From: Ficedula albicollis
Lineage: Eukaryota > Chordata > Aves > Passeriformes > Muscicapidae
DNA length: 64,000 bases
Direction: 5' to 3'
Assembly (NCBI RefSeq): GCF_000247815.1
Contig: NW_004775881.1
Coordinates: 635,496 to 699,495 of the forward strand
This document shows positions 25,643 through 39,882 of the stretch, piece by piece. Below the pieces are notes generated by a model that saw nothing but the letters and a program-made list of their open reading frames with translations, had not been told where the DNA came from and made no database searches. Made by a program: the position numbers and the translations under genes. The first letter of the stretch is position 1. Each line of letters starts with the position of its first letter.

Positions 25643-27185
25643 CATATGAGGAACAGTCCCAGGCATATTTTGCTGGTAAAGGGATACACAGAGGCACAAG
25701 AGCAGCAATGTAATTAGGCTGCCTGCTCCCATCTGATGTCTGTTACACAACATGTATCTCCCCATGCAATCCCAACATCTGTATCGTGGCCCTGATTTCC
25801 TCCCAGTCCTGCTCATTGCATCTGAAAAAAGCCTCCAGAAAGAGAAGTGTTCAGCTATGCTGTTTGGTAGAAATGGCTCTACCACAACTGTAGAAAGCCT
25901 CACTTACCCTGCTCCCCAGCCTTTTCCAAAGTTCCGTTTTACACAGAGGAAGGGGGAAGCATTTCCAAGGTGAGTCTGGCCCCAGCCTGGACTGCAGCTC
26001 AGGCCAACTCTCTCACCTAACGTTTTTAAACCTGCTTTGCTAAACCAAGACTGTCTAGGAGTTTCCCTCTAAACCCCTACCTATGTCCAGTCAGACCCCT
26101 TCCTGCAGGCACTGAAAATGGGGATGACTTCTAGACAGGCAAAAAATCATCAGCTCATGCTGGCATGACATTTTAAAAACCCATCAAGAAAAAGCTAGTA
26201 AGTTAACATAATATTAGTCTACAGCTCTAACTGGTACTCCAAGTGGAACCAGTTGCAGAAGTAATGGGAACTGTTCCCTACTGAATGCACAGCATGTTCA
26301 TGGTGCATCATGCAGTTCCCTGGGTGGGGGGTTGTCATATAAAGTTTACTCCATTGTAAATCTCTTTTTCTCTAAAGCAGGTATTTAAGCATCTGTCCAA
26401 GCATAGGCATATGATTGCCAACAGAGAAACATCCAGACATTCCTATTTTGAAAGGCTGTGTTTCTCTGCAAGCCCTGGGGTGCTATGAGGCACAGATAGA
26501 GGGGTGCCACAGTGTTCCTCTGCTCATGTGTGGGAAAGCCCAGGCAAGGAGATTAAAGACACAGGGGGACATCCTGGAAAACAAAAGACCCATCTAATCA
26601 TTAGGGAGCAGAAAAAGAGGGAAGACAGAAAGAGGATGTGGGCAGGAGAAGGCTGCGTTGCCAGCCATACTTTGGTGGTTGTGCAACATCAAATGCTGAA
26701 GTCTTCTCCTTTAGAAAGGGAGTCACCACTTTTGTGGAGACCCACCTGCATCTCCAGTCAAACCTGAATGGTCTCCAGGTGGGAAAAGCTTTTCCAAGTT
26801 TTTTTTTTCCTAAGCAGAATGGGCATTGTGCAGGTGGCCCACTGCCAGTGGAGACCAAGGTCTCAAATGTCCTCATGTATTGTCTCAGCTCAGGGGTAAA
26901 AATGTTTTCTGCCATTTCTTTGGCTTTATTTTTGAGCCTTTGCTGACCAAGTCCCATGCTGCTATTGCTTGTGTGAATTTCTGTGTGCAATTGGTAAGGG
27001 GAGAACCAGATGCAATTTGGGGGCTGTGCAAACTTTGTTAGCAGATTATTTGCTTTATTATTCTACTCGAGATTTACAGAACAAGTTTAACAACTGTCTT
27101 TTCCTGCTAATTAAACATTTGAGGGGTTTTTTTGGGGTTTGTTTTTTCTGTAGCAGAAGGGACTTTTAAAAAAACACTTTAAAAT
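25643..27185. other. intergenic, no gene seen
   Basis: Unique-looking DNA. Overlapping frames on both strands at 26,600-26,990 (129 codons on -, 102 on +) have no recognisable domain. Confidence 0.55.
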
Positions 27186-27325
27186 GCAATTAGAAGGGTA
27201 TTTGAGATACATGTTAAGACTGTGTGACCCTCACAACTATCTCTGGGCTCTGTTCGCAATTAGAAGGGTATTTGAGATACATGTTAAAACTGTGTGACCC
27301 TCACAACCATCTCTGGGCTCTGTTC
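27186..27325. repeat. 70-bp tandem duplication
   Basis: Two copies, 27186-27255 and 27256-27325, start GCAATTAGAAGGGTATTTGA and differ at about two internal positions (G/A and T/C) plus the end base. They lie just upstream of the CR1 fragment and the TMEM131L CpG island. Confidence 0.9.
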
Positions 27326-27464
27326 TAGACTTCCATTTTACAAACAACGTGTGATAGATCCAACAGACACCTGAAGAGTTGCTTAAGCTGAAACGGATCT
27401 AAACAGCAGCAGCGACCCTCAACATACAGTGCTGCCTAGCAGTCAAGGAATACTGAGGGAAATT

Positions 27465-27649
27465 AACAAGATTGGTGGCACTGGAACAAGCTGCCCAGGG
27501 AGATCGGGGAGTCCCCTCTCTCTAGATACCTTCAAACCCCATCTGGAGGAGTTCCTGTGTCACCTGTTCCAGATGATCCTGCCTGGGCAGGGGGTTGGAC
27601 TCGATGATGTCCAGAGATCCCTTCCGACCCTAACGATTCTGTGTGATTT
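27465..27649 (+). mobile_element. CR1 LINE 3' fragment
   Basis: A 5'-truncated CR1 retrotransposon. It contains the family's conserved 3' segments GGCACTGGAACAAGCTGCCC and GGTTGGACTCGATGATGTCC, then CCTTCCGACCCTAACGATTCTGTGTG, the typical CR1 tail. Divergence suggests an old insertion. It sits about 50 bp upstream of the TMEM131L CpG island. No intact ORF remains. The 5' limit is approximate. Confidence 0.85.
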
Positions 27650-27689
27650 GCAATAGTTCCACCCACCAGATCGGGGGGACTTTGATTGT

Positions 27690-28038
27690 CTTTCCCCTAT
27701 CACAAGCCCCCACCTTCCTCGCTGCGCTCTCCTCTCCCCCTTCGCGCGGCATCCTTGCACTTTCCATGCTTTTTTGTTTCTAAAAATCGCCGGGGAGCCC
27801 TGGGCCCCGGCGCTGTGACATCCCACACGGGCGTTAAGGACGGGTGGGACATAGGGCAGCTCGCGGTCCGAAGGCACGGCCGAAGTAACAAAACCGATTC
27901 GACTTTTCCACAACGCCTTCCGCGCCTGCCTCTTGCTTTGCGGCGGGCTCGCCTCGGGCGCCTCCGGGGGCGGCGGGACGGCAGCGCTGCGGCCCGGCCA
28001 TGTGCGCGGCGCTGCGGGGCGGGCGCAGCCGCGCTGCG
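27690..28038 (+). promoter_or_regulatory. TMEM131L: CpG-island promoter of TMEM131L (5' part)
   Basis: GC-rich sequence with dense CpG dinucleotides, against CpG-poor flanks. It includes GC boxes such as GGGGCGGGC (28016-28024) and GGGGGCGGCGGG (about 27966-27977) and has no obvious TATA box, as is usual for a broadly expressed gene. It lies upstream of, and on the same strand as, two TMEM131L coding exons. The CpG-rich sequence is interrupted by the 1.5-kb C tract and resumes at about 29,560-29,700, so the island probably spans the tract. The transcription start cannot be placed. Confidence 0.75.
28000..28038 (+). CDS. possible first codons of TMEM131L (uncertain)
   Basis: An ATG at 28000 with G at -3 opens a frame M-C-A-A-L-R-G-G-R-S-R-A that runs straight into the C tract and becomes poly-Pro. 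TMEM131L begins with a signal peptide, and its first exon should lie in this CpG island. The few residues visible do not clearly match the human N terminus as I remember it. This could be the true start with the rest of the exon masked by the C run, or just 5' UTR. Confidence 0.2.
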
Positions 28039-29541
<1,503 letters not shown>

Positions 29542-29559
29542 CTTTTCTTTTTTTTTTTT

Positions 29560-29700
29560 TAAACGAGTGCATTTGTGGTCGGAACGCACTAGACGTGCCT
29601 GTCGTGAATATGCGTATATTTATGTCTCCGGCCTGCTCAGGTGAGCCAGCCATTTTTCTCCCCTCAAATGACACATCATTTATGGTGCCGTTCCTCTCGT
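29560..29700 (+). promoter_or_regulatory. TMEM131L: CpG-rich continuation of TMEM131L 5' region
   Basis: Directly after the C tract CpGs are again frequent (ACGAG, TCGGAACGC, GACGTG, TCGTG, GCGT, CCGG). A good donor-like CAG|GTGAGC occurs at 29640/29641. The frame that would enter the next exon has a stop codon close upstream and no ATG, so this is not visibly the coding part of exon 1. It could be a non-coding first exon end or early intron 1. Confidence 0.4.
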
Positions 29701-32700
29701 TCTAGCACTTTTTTTTTTTTTTCTTGTTTAGCTGCTTTCGTTGGGCAGTAACAAGATTTGATAAATTCTGTGCTGGCAAGAGGAGCCAGTATGGTACAAT
29801 GCCCAGCGGGGCTGGTGAGTGAGGAGGGGAGCTGGAAGCAGGGTCTGGAGTTTATGGCATTTGAGGCAGTCATTTAACTTGCACTGACAGACTCTGCCAT
29901 ATGTTGAGCTCGGCCTCCTAGACTTCAAGGCACCAGGCTTATAAACGGAAAGAAGCAGTCCTTAGGGACATCATCTTATATGAGGGGCAAAAGTGGGTAA
30001 TTTATTTGTCTTAAGCCCATATATCATTCTCTGTTTAGTGCTCAGCCATTGACACACATCAATATAAGGAAAAATAGCAGAAGTGTTTTTTCTTAGCTAG
30101 CTATCAATTGATGCTGCTTACCAGGAGCCAGCATTTTGTACTGTGGTGTTATTAAAGTATTATCTATTGTATGTCCAAATAATTTTGTAATATACATTTG
30201 TTGTGCTATTGAGATTTTGCCTGTTGCAGATGTGGTAGTAGCTAAGGGAAGGTGTAGAGTTGCTGTACTGAGATGCTTGAGGAGCTCAGCCTTGTGTGTC
30301 TGTGTTCTTTAAACTGAGGATATTAAGATGCATTGGATGTAGAACTGTGTAATGTAGTCGGTTTTAGTTGCTTTTCATAGCGAAGCTGCAATTGAGTGAT
30401 GATGACGTGATGTTTACTTCCTTAGGAGATTAGGTCCTCTTGGAAAATGCTTTGTTCTTGAGCATCCTCATAAAAACAAGCTTTAGTTGGCTAAAGAAAA
30501 ACCAGGCATGAATGACCCATGAATTTGGCATAGTTGAGCCTATGGCCTTGCTCAGTTCTTGCAGCAGTGAAGACAAAGCTGAGACTGCTGTTCCTCCATC
30601 ATTTCTGTAGAGACCATGTTAGGTATGCAGGAAGGAAAGAGGTCTGGCTTCAGTTGTGACAGAATAAGAACTAAATCACAATAGGCTTACTGATTTAAGA
30701 GGTTAAAAGTCATGAACTGGTCTCTGAGTACTAGTGGTGTATTGACAGATTCGCATGGTTTTCTCCTTTGAGCTTGAGGACTGCAGCAGCATCTGATGTA
30801 TCAGTGACTACTCAAGCTGAACAGAAGGACCTGAGTTCCTCAAACTGGGTTTTGAGACCAAAATTTGGTTACAGGCCCGACCCTGATGCTTTCTCTTTTG
30901 TTTCCATATGTCCTTGGGCTTTACCCAGCCCCTGTTTGGCTTGGGCCCTGTGACCACATTTGAAACACCTTTTCCATTTGTTGTGGTGAGAAGGAAAAGA
31001 GGCTTCCCTAAGTCCCTGCAGATATGATGAGGGACCCTTTCAACACCTCTTTTATGGAGTGGTGGCACTGGTCTGCAGTGGCTGGTTGTGGCTCTTCCCT
31101 GGATGCCTGAAGAGTCAAGGGTTGAGCCATGATCCCCTCTGATGTTTATGAGGTCCTGAAGGCACATCAGCATCATTGCCCTCCTCAGTGGCTGCTGGGT
31201 TGGTGAGGGGCATCAGTGGAGACACCAGCATCAGTTCCTGAGTTCTGGAAAATCATTACACCGGTTAGCATCTGACTGCCCTTTGTTAGAGAGATGCTTA
31301 AATTTGCAAGACGTTTATTCCTTGTTGATCACATTTCACTTAAAAGAATCGTCTGACCCACCGCTGCTACAAGAAGGTTTTCCATGTTTTCTTTCTTGTG
31401 AGAATAGACTTTCTTGGTTAAACCCTCAATGAGGGTTGTTGCCCAGTGTTCGTGTATCACAGCAGTGGTGGTGTGATGGTGAGGGTGTAGTAACAGGAAG
31501 AACTACCTTGCTTTTCAGTGGACAATAACTGTTGTTTTGGTATGGAATATCCAAGAGTTGTTTCATTGCTGTGTTTGAACGTGGTTCTTGATGAAGACTT
31601 TGGGAATAGGATTGTTCTGACCGCTTGGCTTTGTTTTCCCTGCTTTTTTTTGGAGGGAGTGTGGCACCAATGAGAATTTCACCTGCAGAAATGGAAAATC
31701 TGGGGAAGGAACTGCATATTCCTTTGCCGAAGCACCTCCCTCCCACTGCTCTCAGCAGGAAAATGGATTAGGTTGCCCTGTCTGCCAGCCTTTTAGCCTG
31801 TTTCTGGCAGGTTACCAATGCTGTCTGATGGATGCTTTTCTCTTTCTGTCATGGCTTTACTCTATTATCTTATTTTCCATGCATCATCTGCCTGTGACAG
31901 AGCAGTTTTTAGCATTCCTTGCTGCCTGCAGAATTTGAAGATGAAAGTTGAATGGATTGGTAACCTGTTCAGCCATCCGGTTGCCTGCACATGCTTTTGT
32001 TCCGGGAGCATGTAGTGAATAAAGACATCACCTTAAGGGGTGAGGGAGGGGAAACAATATGTTTTAATATTTGTAGTTGCTTTCTAGGCCATTCACAGTA
32101 TTGCTTTGTCTAGGTAAACTGCATGAATTTGCATGCTGGAGTGCAGCTGCCCAGGGCCCCCACACCTCCACCACGCTTGGTTGTTCTGTCTTCTGTTTCC
32201 TTTTGCTTCCCTTCCATTGTCTGTGCTTCTTGTGTGCCCTTTCCCAGCTTCCCTCTTATATATATTTGTGCTTTTCCTTTCTTCCCATCCCCTAGCACTT
32301 GTGAGCTTTTGATTCCAGCTTCCTCTGAAGCCTGCAGAACTGTTTGGGGATGGCTCACCTACTGCTTTTGCTCCGCAGCTGAGCCTGAAGGATGTCTGGA
32401 GCACTGCAGTTGGTGAGGATATGTGTGGGCTCATGTGCTGGGGCTGAGGGGGAGCTGGCTGTATCTAACCTGCTGACTGTCTTCCACTGGTCTGCCTCTT
32501 CCTCCAACATTTCAGTGTTTCTTCCTGGATTCCCATTTTGGCTCTGACATCAGCTGGTTTTCCCAGTCGGATGTGATGGCTGTATTCCCTTGTGCCTGTT
32601 TCTTCTTTCTTGTTGAAAGTGGTTTGAAGTGTGGGGTAACCACGGAGCACCCACTGGCTTTGCTCTCCTTCTCACCCGTAACCTCTCTTTTATAGCAGAT

Positions 32701-34258
32701 GTCCCTGGGATGGGCAGCTGGATTTTTCTTTAAAAAACAGTTGGATTTTAATATGGAAAATCTTGAGTGTGAGAGACTTGATTAGAGCAGTTTTGGGTTT
32801 TATAGACACCTTATAATTTTGTGGTTTTGCATGTTTGTTTGCAGCTTATTCATACTTAAGTAAAATGCTTGGGAGAAAAGCTCCTTTATGTACACCCAAG
32901 CCATTCACCAGTAAAGGCTGAAAGAGCTCCACAATATTGACAGCCAGGTTGTAGCACTTCAGTGCAAAGCTGAAAGGCAGTTAGTTATGTTTTATGTTTG
33001 CTGAAAAGGAGAGGAAAGAGGACAAGGAAAAGCACAGTAAGGGTATAAGGCCAGCTGTTTTCCACAAGTGTATGAAAGAAGCACAAATGAGAACTATTGT
33101 TCATGGCCTGTACCACTTAAAAGAGGTATCAGTCATAGTTGCGTGTTTCTGTCTGTCAGAAACCATCCAGGTTACTGGGAGCATCTGAAGGCAGGGGCAG
33201 GCAGGTTGGGTACCTCCAGAGCCTTTTTACCTTCAGCCCCTTCAGTTTGGAGGGAGGAACTACCTTAAAATGACATAATGAAGTTGAAGTTGTACTTCTT
33301 GTTACCATGACTGAAAGTGACAGTAAGTCATTAAAGTCAATGTGTACCAAACTTTATTTTGGTGTCAGTGCAGTGTTTGATGTGATGGGTTTTCTACTGT
33401 TCCTCGTGTGTAACAGGTAGGAGATGAGCGAGATGTTTCCTTAGAGAACACCTTGTGAATGTTTCAGTTTGCTTGCAGATACTAAGGAGATTACAATAAC
33501 TTCTTGTTTCACTTTACTGTGACAGTGTTTCATGTGCTTGAATTTTGGAGAAAGTACCATAGTGTTTACTGTATCATGATCATTATAGACACTGGACAAA
33601 TACAGAGCTGCTGCCTGAGTTTTCATTTACAAGGCCCCTGGGTCTGAAAGATTTTTTCTTCTCTCAAGTAGTAGCAGCATGTCTTCAGTTTCTGTTCTTC
33701 AGTGCAGCTCAGGGGCTAATAAGGTTAATTGTTCTACTGGCTTCAAAAGCTGATGAACACCTTGACCTTACCTATATTCATCAGAGATTTGTGGCATTGC
33801 AGTGTGTCATTAACGATCCCATCAGCTGTGCATAAATTAAATGTACAGAGTCACATACTTCAAAGCAAGGTTTGTCTGAAGACACATGATTTGTGTGAAA
33901 GTCTGAGACAGACTTGGGGTGTTCCTCTTTGGGTTTTTAAAAGGCATCTTCAGACTCCCAGCTGAGCTTCTGGATGGTGCTGATAGGATGGATGTGGGGC
34001 TGGTTGGCCATGTGGATTATGCAGTAGCTGTCAGCTCAGACTCTTGAGACTTGTGTGACACAAGAGGGGTGCTTTCAAGGGCTTTCCAACACAAGATAAG
34101 CACCTGCCCCATATTCAGGATAAGGTTTTGAGGAAGGGGATTTTCTTCTTTTCTTCTTTTCATAGGTAGACTGCTGGGAACTGCATTTTCACTTTAAGGA
34201 GGTGTTCCCTTCCTTCCCCCCTGTGGTCCTGTAGTTTGAGTATGCTAGTTTTTTTTGT

Positions 34259-34260
<2 letters not shown>

Positions 34261-34311
<51 letters not shown>
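34261..34311. repeat. (T)51 homopolymer
   Basis: Fifty-one T in a row inside a T-rich stretch of about 90 bases (34249-34331). The minus-strand poly-Lys frame here is an artefact. It could be an old poly(A) tail in minus orientation, but I saw no retrotransposed body next to it. Confidence 0.95.
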
Positions 34312-34312
<1 letters not shown>

Positions 34313-35266
34313 TTGGTTTTGGTTTTTTTTGGTAAATCCCCAGTGTAAACCTTCGTGCACATGTAGCCTGGAGCACACAGACAAGTGAAGATAGGAGAAA
34401 GCTGGACATTGGGGTCTGTGTGTGATCAGAGTTAAGGGTGATTTATTTTTTCCTTGCACAGTTCAGATGTACTGTGGCTGCACTGTAGACTGGGAAGTTT
34501 GCTTCATTGTTGCTTGGTGAAAAATGGAGAAATGGTAAGATGGCTAGTGTTAAGGGTGAGCACAGTGTAATGACACAGACCCAGGTTTCTGATGCCAGGC
34601 AGATGCTAAGCCATTTAAAGGAGGCACTAAGCCATTTAAAATGAGGATAGCTTGCTGTCTGACTATGGCAAAGGAGCTGTTTCTGGAAAAGGTGGATAAG
34701 AAGTCCTCTAGTTCTGCTTGATATCGTACTGAGGTCATAGAAGTACAAAAGGAGCTTGGAGAAGCTGGAAAACATGATGGGTTTGTATCATGCCATCCTG
34801 GTGGAGTCTAACAGCAAGGCTTAGCAAGGTCTCTAGAGAAGATGGCCGGGTCATCATGGGGGCCAGGTGCTGGGACCTGCAGGTAGATCTATGCTGAAGA
34901 GCATTGTGGTGTACTGCAGATCCTGGATTAGCATGGTGTCTCCAACCTCTGGGCAGGCGTACAGAAAGATTGTCAAGTCCTCAAATTAACTTGTACTTCC
35001 TTGTCAGTCTCGTTCCAGATTTGGTTATGTTATGGTGGAGGCTGTGCTGCTTCTCTTGTATGAGGTGCTCATGACAAAAGATGGAAGTTCCGATGCGTCT
35101 TGTAGTTATTGGCAAGATCTGTATTAATATTAGCCATAAGGTCATTGTTTTAGACACAATAATGTTAATTATTAGTATTAATGTTAACATTAACTGTATT
35201 TCCTGCGATAGTGCGGTTGTAATTTTTCCTCACTTCTTGAAACTTAGGTCTTTAGAAATCCTGCTT

Positions 35267-35391
35267 CCTGTCCCATTCAGTAGGCAGGTAGGGCTGCCTG
35301 ATCTGCTTAAGCATCTGAAGTATGTAGTGAAAGTCCTGTCCCATTCAGTAGGCAGGTAGGGCTGCTTAAGCATCTGAAGTATGTAGTGAAA
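35267..35391. repeat. 68-bp tandem duplication with internal deletion
   Basis: Copy 1 (35267-35334) and copy 2 (35335 to about 35391) both begin CCTGTCCCATTCAGTAGGCA. Copy 2 lacks about 11 bases (around CTGATCTGC) but otherwise matches. Confidence 0.88.
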
Positions 35392-36455
35392 ACAGGAGGT
35401 AAAGTCAAAGCTGGTGGCCTGGGGCCTGTTCCGTGATCTGCTTGCATGGGAAACATGTAGGAGGGGTGGTGGAAAGTACAGTAGTTTCATTTTAAAATAT
35501 TTTTCCCCCTGTAACCTTTTAATTGCTAAGGTCTGTGGTTCGTGTCTTGTAGAACCATCACCTGCGGAAGCAGAAGCTGGGAAATCTCACCAGCTGTTCT
35601 TGGCAGGATGACTGTGACCTCCTCCTGAAAAATGTTAATCTCCCTAAAGTTGTCCCTGGTTTCATCAGCAGGGGTTGAGTGGCTGTAATACACTTCATTT
35701 TGAGTTGTACCTAAAGCTTTCCTGGAGATCTTGGCCAGTTTAGAGTTGCTATCTCCTTGTTTTAAATGGATTTCCTGCAGGAAGCTCATTGAACCAACAC
35801 TTGAGTTCGTACTGTAGACAGCTCAAAGTGGTTTGTGGTGAGCTGCAAGCTGACACAGTTCAGCTGCATGTTTTGAAAATTACCTGAGTGCAGCAACTGA
35901 GCTAAGATGTTGTATTCACAACTTCTCCTCTCTCTGCTTTCTGTACCTGCTGCTAATCAGTGATAAGATCTGGGTTTGGGACCTCACCACGCCAGTTGGA
36001 ATGTGGTTCTTTGCCTTTGTTTTTGGCAGGTGATCTGCATTTCAAGGCCTTCTGCATCCTATTTCCTCAGGTACTGACTATTGAAATTTACTGATGGGGC
36101 AGAAAATTTGAAAGTGGAAATAGTCTTCCTGTAGTTTGAGGGCAATTGAAATTCGTTGTGTGAGTGGATTTTGTGTAGATGCATTTGCATAAATGGAAAA
36201 TGGGTCTCTTCAGTCAGCATTTGTGAAGAAGCAGCAGAGTAGCCAAGTTAAGTCACCATTTATCTTTTGCTGAAACCTCAAAATGGATGTCCAGCAACCA
36301 CCTTACTTAACTCATAAAGGAGTTGTAGTAATTTTGGATTTCTGAATTCGTTTTGCAAACCAGTCACATGAGAATCCATCTGTGATGGAACTAAAAGTGG
36401 TATATATGTCCAGTTGTAGTTCTGAGATTCTTACACAGTGTTTTCTGTTTGTCAG

Positions 36456-36499
36456 GCTGATTCAGAAGAGGATGTGGAGGAGCATCCGCAAGAGCAAAG
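36456..36499 (+). CDS. TMEM131L: TMEM131L coding exon (44 bp)
   Basis: TMEM131L is a single-pass membrane protein with a large luminal/extracellular part of Ig-like (PapD/TMEM131-type) domains. TMEM131 proteins bind procollagen and help its secretion, and TMEM131L has been linked to Wnt/LRP6 regulation in thymocytes. The exon has acceptor TTTGTCAG ending at 36455 and donor GTAAGC at 36500. It reads A-D-S-E-E-D-V-E-E-H-P-Q-E-Q and leaves AG, which joins the next exon as Ser. This matches the human segment G-D-S-E-E-D-M-E-E-P-S-Q-E-Q-S at about 10 of 14 positions (human sequence from memory). It lies in the acidic linker after the signal peptide. It is too short to be seen as an open frame; the call rests on joining with the exon at 63627. 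Confidence 0.88.
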
Positions 36500-39499
36500 G
36501 TAAGCTAAACTCAAATGGAAACAAGAGTATTGAAATTAATTTTGATTTTTGATTTGGGAAATATCAAAGTGTAATTGGGCAGACTACTAAAAAATTACTT
36601 TTTTGTCCTGCATGTTAAATAGTTTTTTATTACTTGTGGCTTACAATTTTCTCAACTTAATGTTAATATTGATTCATTAGTGAAACTAAAAAAACCTGTC
36701 CTCAGTGTATGCAAGCGCAAAATACCTTCTTTCGTCTCTTTCTCCTAATCCTGTCTCTAAGATGAATTTACTTCTCATTGCTTTCACACACACAAAAATG
36801 TTTATTAATTGCTTTGTTGTATATTTTATAATTTATTTCTTTAAGGCAGGGGACAGTTTTCCCTTACAAAATTTGTAAATGTAAGTAATCTTGGAGTGTT
36901 AATTTGCACCAACGCAAGGAAAGAGGTGAAGGAGATTTAAAGCCAAAGGTTTCTTAATGCATTGTTATGGAACAGTAAATACTCTGACCTTATGTCTTGA
37001 AATCAGGTAAATAATAAAGCTCTTCAAAACACTAGCCACAACTCTGTTTATGTTAATATCAGGCCTTCTGTATTTTGAAGGGTTGGGTAAATAGCATCAC
37101 AGATTATTTTTTAAATACACATTTTGTTTCCTCTGAGCGTTCAGGTTAAAATGCTTGGATGTCTACCAGTGAAACACTTCCTTCCTTTGGTATGTGTTAA
37201 TATGGTTACAGCTTTCAGTGCCATGCCAGCCAGAAAGATCACAAGACTTAAACATGTGTAAAGCACCGTTTTCTGATGGCAGCAGTTAGCCACGAATGCT
37301 TTTCTCATTTATCTCCAGATTTGCCCTTAACTTAGGTTTGAGAGCAAATAGATCTGATAAAATACAAACCTTGCTAGGAGCTGGCAGAAGGAGTGGGTAC
37401 GGGATGGGTTATAATGGGTCTGTCCTGCACTGCAACACTTCTTTGCATGGCTTTTCCTCTTTCTGCCCCATTGGGAGCATTCTCATCTGAACCCAGAATC
37501 ACATTAAGGCTCCTGTGCCTCATCTCTGTGGGAATTACAAAGATGGTTTGGAAACAGGATGTGAGAATTACTGCAGCTGCTGACAGCTGGTGCTGATTGC
37601 TTGTGCTTGCTTAAGTGCCCCTATTTCTACCTGCAGAGGGGATTTTTTTGCTGCCAGCTCTTGTGAAAAGAGGGGTAAACTACTGAAAGCTCTGTTTCCC
37701 TGCACAAATACAGAACTTTCTGATTTTTGTCATCTGGGAGCTATTATGTTTTGGATGCAGAATTTTTACTGCATAATTTTATAACCTGCATGCTTTCTTT
37801 ATTGAGAGGTAGTGAAAAGGCAGCAGTCTCTAATGCTGTGCTTAAGATTGTTTCTGATTGTTTCCTTAGTAGGCAGAGAGATGTAATTTAGGTGGTTGCC
37901 TATTTTTCTGTGGAGGTGGATGGGGTAATTGGCTACTATGGCAATAATAAAAATATTATTGAAAATAACTAGTTCTTGAGACTCAGAGAGGAAAAGGTGA
38001 TTTGACTGGAGTTTTTTTTTTAGGTCGTTCAAGTGCTTAAAAATTTTTCTAGTAATTATTCGTTTTCAAAAACAAAGTTGCTTTTTGGGAGTAAAGTTTG
38101 TAGAGGTTCACGTGCATGGTGGAAACATCCTTCTATTGTCATACTGAAATGTTTCAGGAAACTTCCCTAAATAGATCCTGGCTTGTGTGCATCTTCCAAC
38201 CTGTTTTGGTTTGCTGCTTATGTAAACACATACATAGTCCTGTGTGTGCTGTATATACTGAAGGAATGTTATAGTGTAGACTTAATGAAGAAGAGGCAGC
38301 AAAGGTAAATTGGAAAGACTAGAATTTATTAGTGTATTTCCAGATTAGTTTTTATTCCCTTGGCTTATGTTACTATATGGTGAAATCATGGGGATTTCCT
38401 TTTCCTGTAGCAGCAAAACCTGAAGCTTGCAGCATCTTCATCTCATTGTCTGACTGCATGCCCTGGGGAAATCAGCTAAAGCTGCTGTAATTTGATGTGA
38501 AACCCCTAGGAGCAAAGCACCTTAATGTAGGGGTATTAGCAGAAGTTAAAGGAGATAGAGAAATCAGAAATTTCCCCAGAGATGAGGGAAATATAGAGTT
38601 CATCATCTTGGGGCATGAAGGATAAAGTCTCTTTCCAAAACATTGTTTTATTCAGTTTTTAATTCTAGGTTATTGGGTTCCCTGGAAGCTTGCTTACCTA
38701 CTTTGAAAAAAACCAAACACAACAAAATCAGAAAAGTATTAACAGTCTTTTAACGGACTTCCTGTGCATGTGCATCATAAGATCTTCCTTTTGGGGTGGT
38801 CTTCTTGGTTTGCTGTTCCTGTGGCAAGTGCACAAGGGAGATGGATGTGGTCTTATAGTTTCTGCCTTAGATTTATCTTTAACAAATAGAGAAATTTGCA
38901 TGAGGTAAAAGACACTGTCAAAATAGCAATTTTTTTGAAAAGCTATTTCAGAGGTGAACGAGAAATGGTTGTAGATCCATGGATTTGCAGCTGCCCAAGA
39001 GTGAGGAGATGATCATTATCAACTCCTTAATTTCCACCCTGTGACTCCTACTATTTTAATTGTTTGGATGCTTCCACAGGTTGCTTCATACTGGTTTTTG
39101 CCTCTCTGGATCAGATTCTGAAATAAGAAATGCAGCACGGTAGACACTTAAATACAGCTTCAGGCCACAGACTTTGACAGAATTAAAGTCATGTGAATTT
39201 AGATTACCCGATTAAAAAGCCTCCAGTTTCATTCCAGTTCTTCTTTCCAGCTTTTCTTACTTTTGAAAGTCAGGAGTAAAAAGATGGCTTTTATAACAGT
39301 CAATGACAGGTGTTGACAAGAAAAGATTTTGTTGTTGTGTTTGGAGGGTTTGTTTGTTTTTTTTGGGGGGGGTGTGGGTGTTTGTACTCCCACCCCTTCA
39401 TCCTGGTGACTTTGATTGCCACAGCTGGCAGTAGCAAATTTTGAAGGTTTAGATTCTTGCTAAAGCAGCATAATGAGTCAGCACCCAAGGGAATGACCT
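36500..39499 (+). other. TMEM131L: TMEM131L intron, first 3 kb
   Basis: Start of a 27,127-bp intron with donor GTAAGC. AT-rich unique-looking DNA without recognisable genes or elements. Confidence 0.65.
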
Positions 39500-39746
39500 G
39501 AAGTTGTGTCGGGAGATTTAGGTTGGGTATTAGAAAAAAGGTTTTTCACCTTTACTTGTTGGGCACTGGAACAGCTGCCCAGGGAAGTGGTCAGAGCATC
39601 AGCCTGACAGAGTTCAAGAAGCGTTTGGACAATACTCTCAGGGCACATGGTGTGACTTTTAGGGGATGGTTCTGTGCAGGGCCAGGAGTTGGACTTGATG
39701 ATCCTTGTGGGTTCCTTCCAACTCAGTATATTCTGTGATTCTGTGA
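39500..39746 (+). mobile_element. CR1 LINE 3' fragment
   Basis: A 5'-truncated CR1 of about 250 bp. It shows the typical order GGGCACTGGAACAGCTGCCC, then GAGTTCAAGAAGCGTTTGGA, then GGAGTTGGACTTGATGATCC, and TTCCTTCCAACTC followed by the tandem ATTCTGTG octamers that end CR1. No intact coding remains. Orientation is sense to TMEM131L. The 5' limit is approximate. Confidence 0.93.
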
Positions 39747-39882
39747 AATGCAGAAGTCTGGCATAAATAAAGAGACAGTACTGTCAGGTCATGTGCACAA
39801 ATGATGCTATCAAAATTTTTAGCTTTCTGCTTCAAGAAAGTAGTCATTGGACTGCAAAAAAATGTAATATCACGTGTGTGAC

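Larger units (their letters stand above)
29701..36455 (+). other. TMEM131L: TMEM131L intron, no other gene seen
   Basis: Intron between the promoter region and the first recognised coding exon. I looked for an exon encoding the segment that precedes Gly/Ala-Asp-Ser-Glu-Glu in the human protein (luminal start after the signal peptide) and did not find one. The region holds a 68-bp duplication and a (T)51 run. Open frames up to 122 codons are unconvincing. A splice-like block at about 36031-36070 has no TMEM131L similarity. Confidence 0.6.

Noticed and set aside
36031..36070. Splice-like block (TTTTGGCAG ... CCTCAG|GTACTG) just before the 44-bp TMEM131L exon
   Set aside because: Its translation does not resemble the TMEM131L segment that should precede A-D-S-E-E-D, and the acceptor is directly followed by GTGATC.
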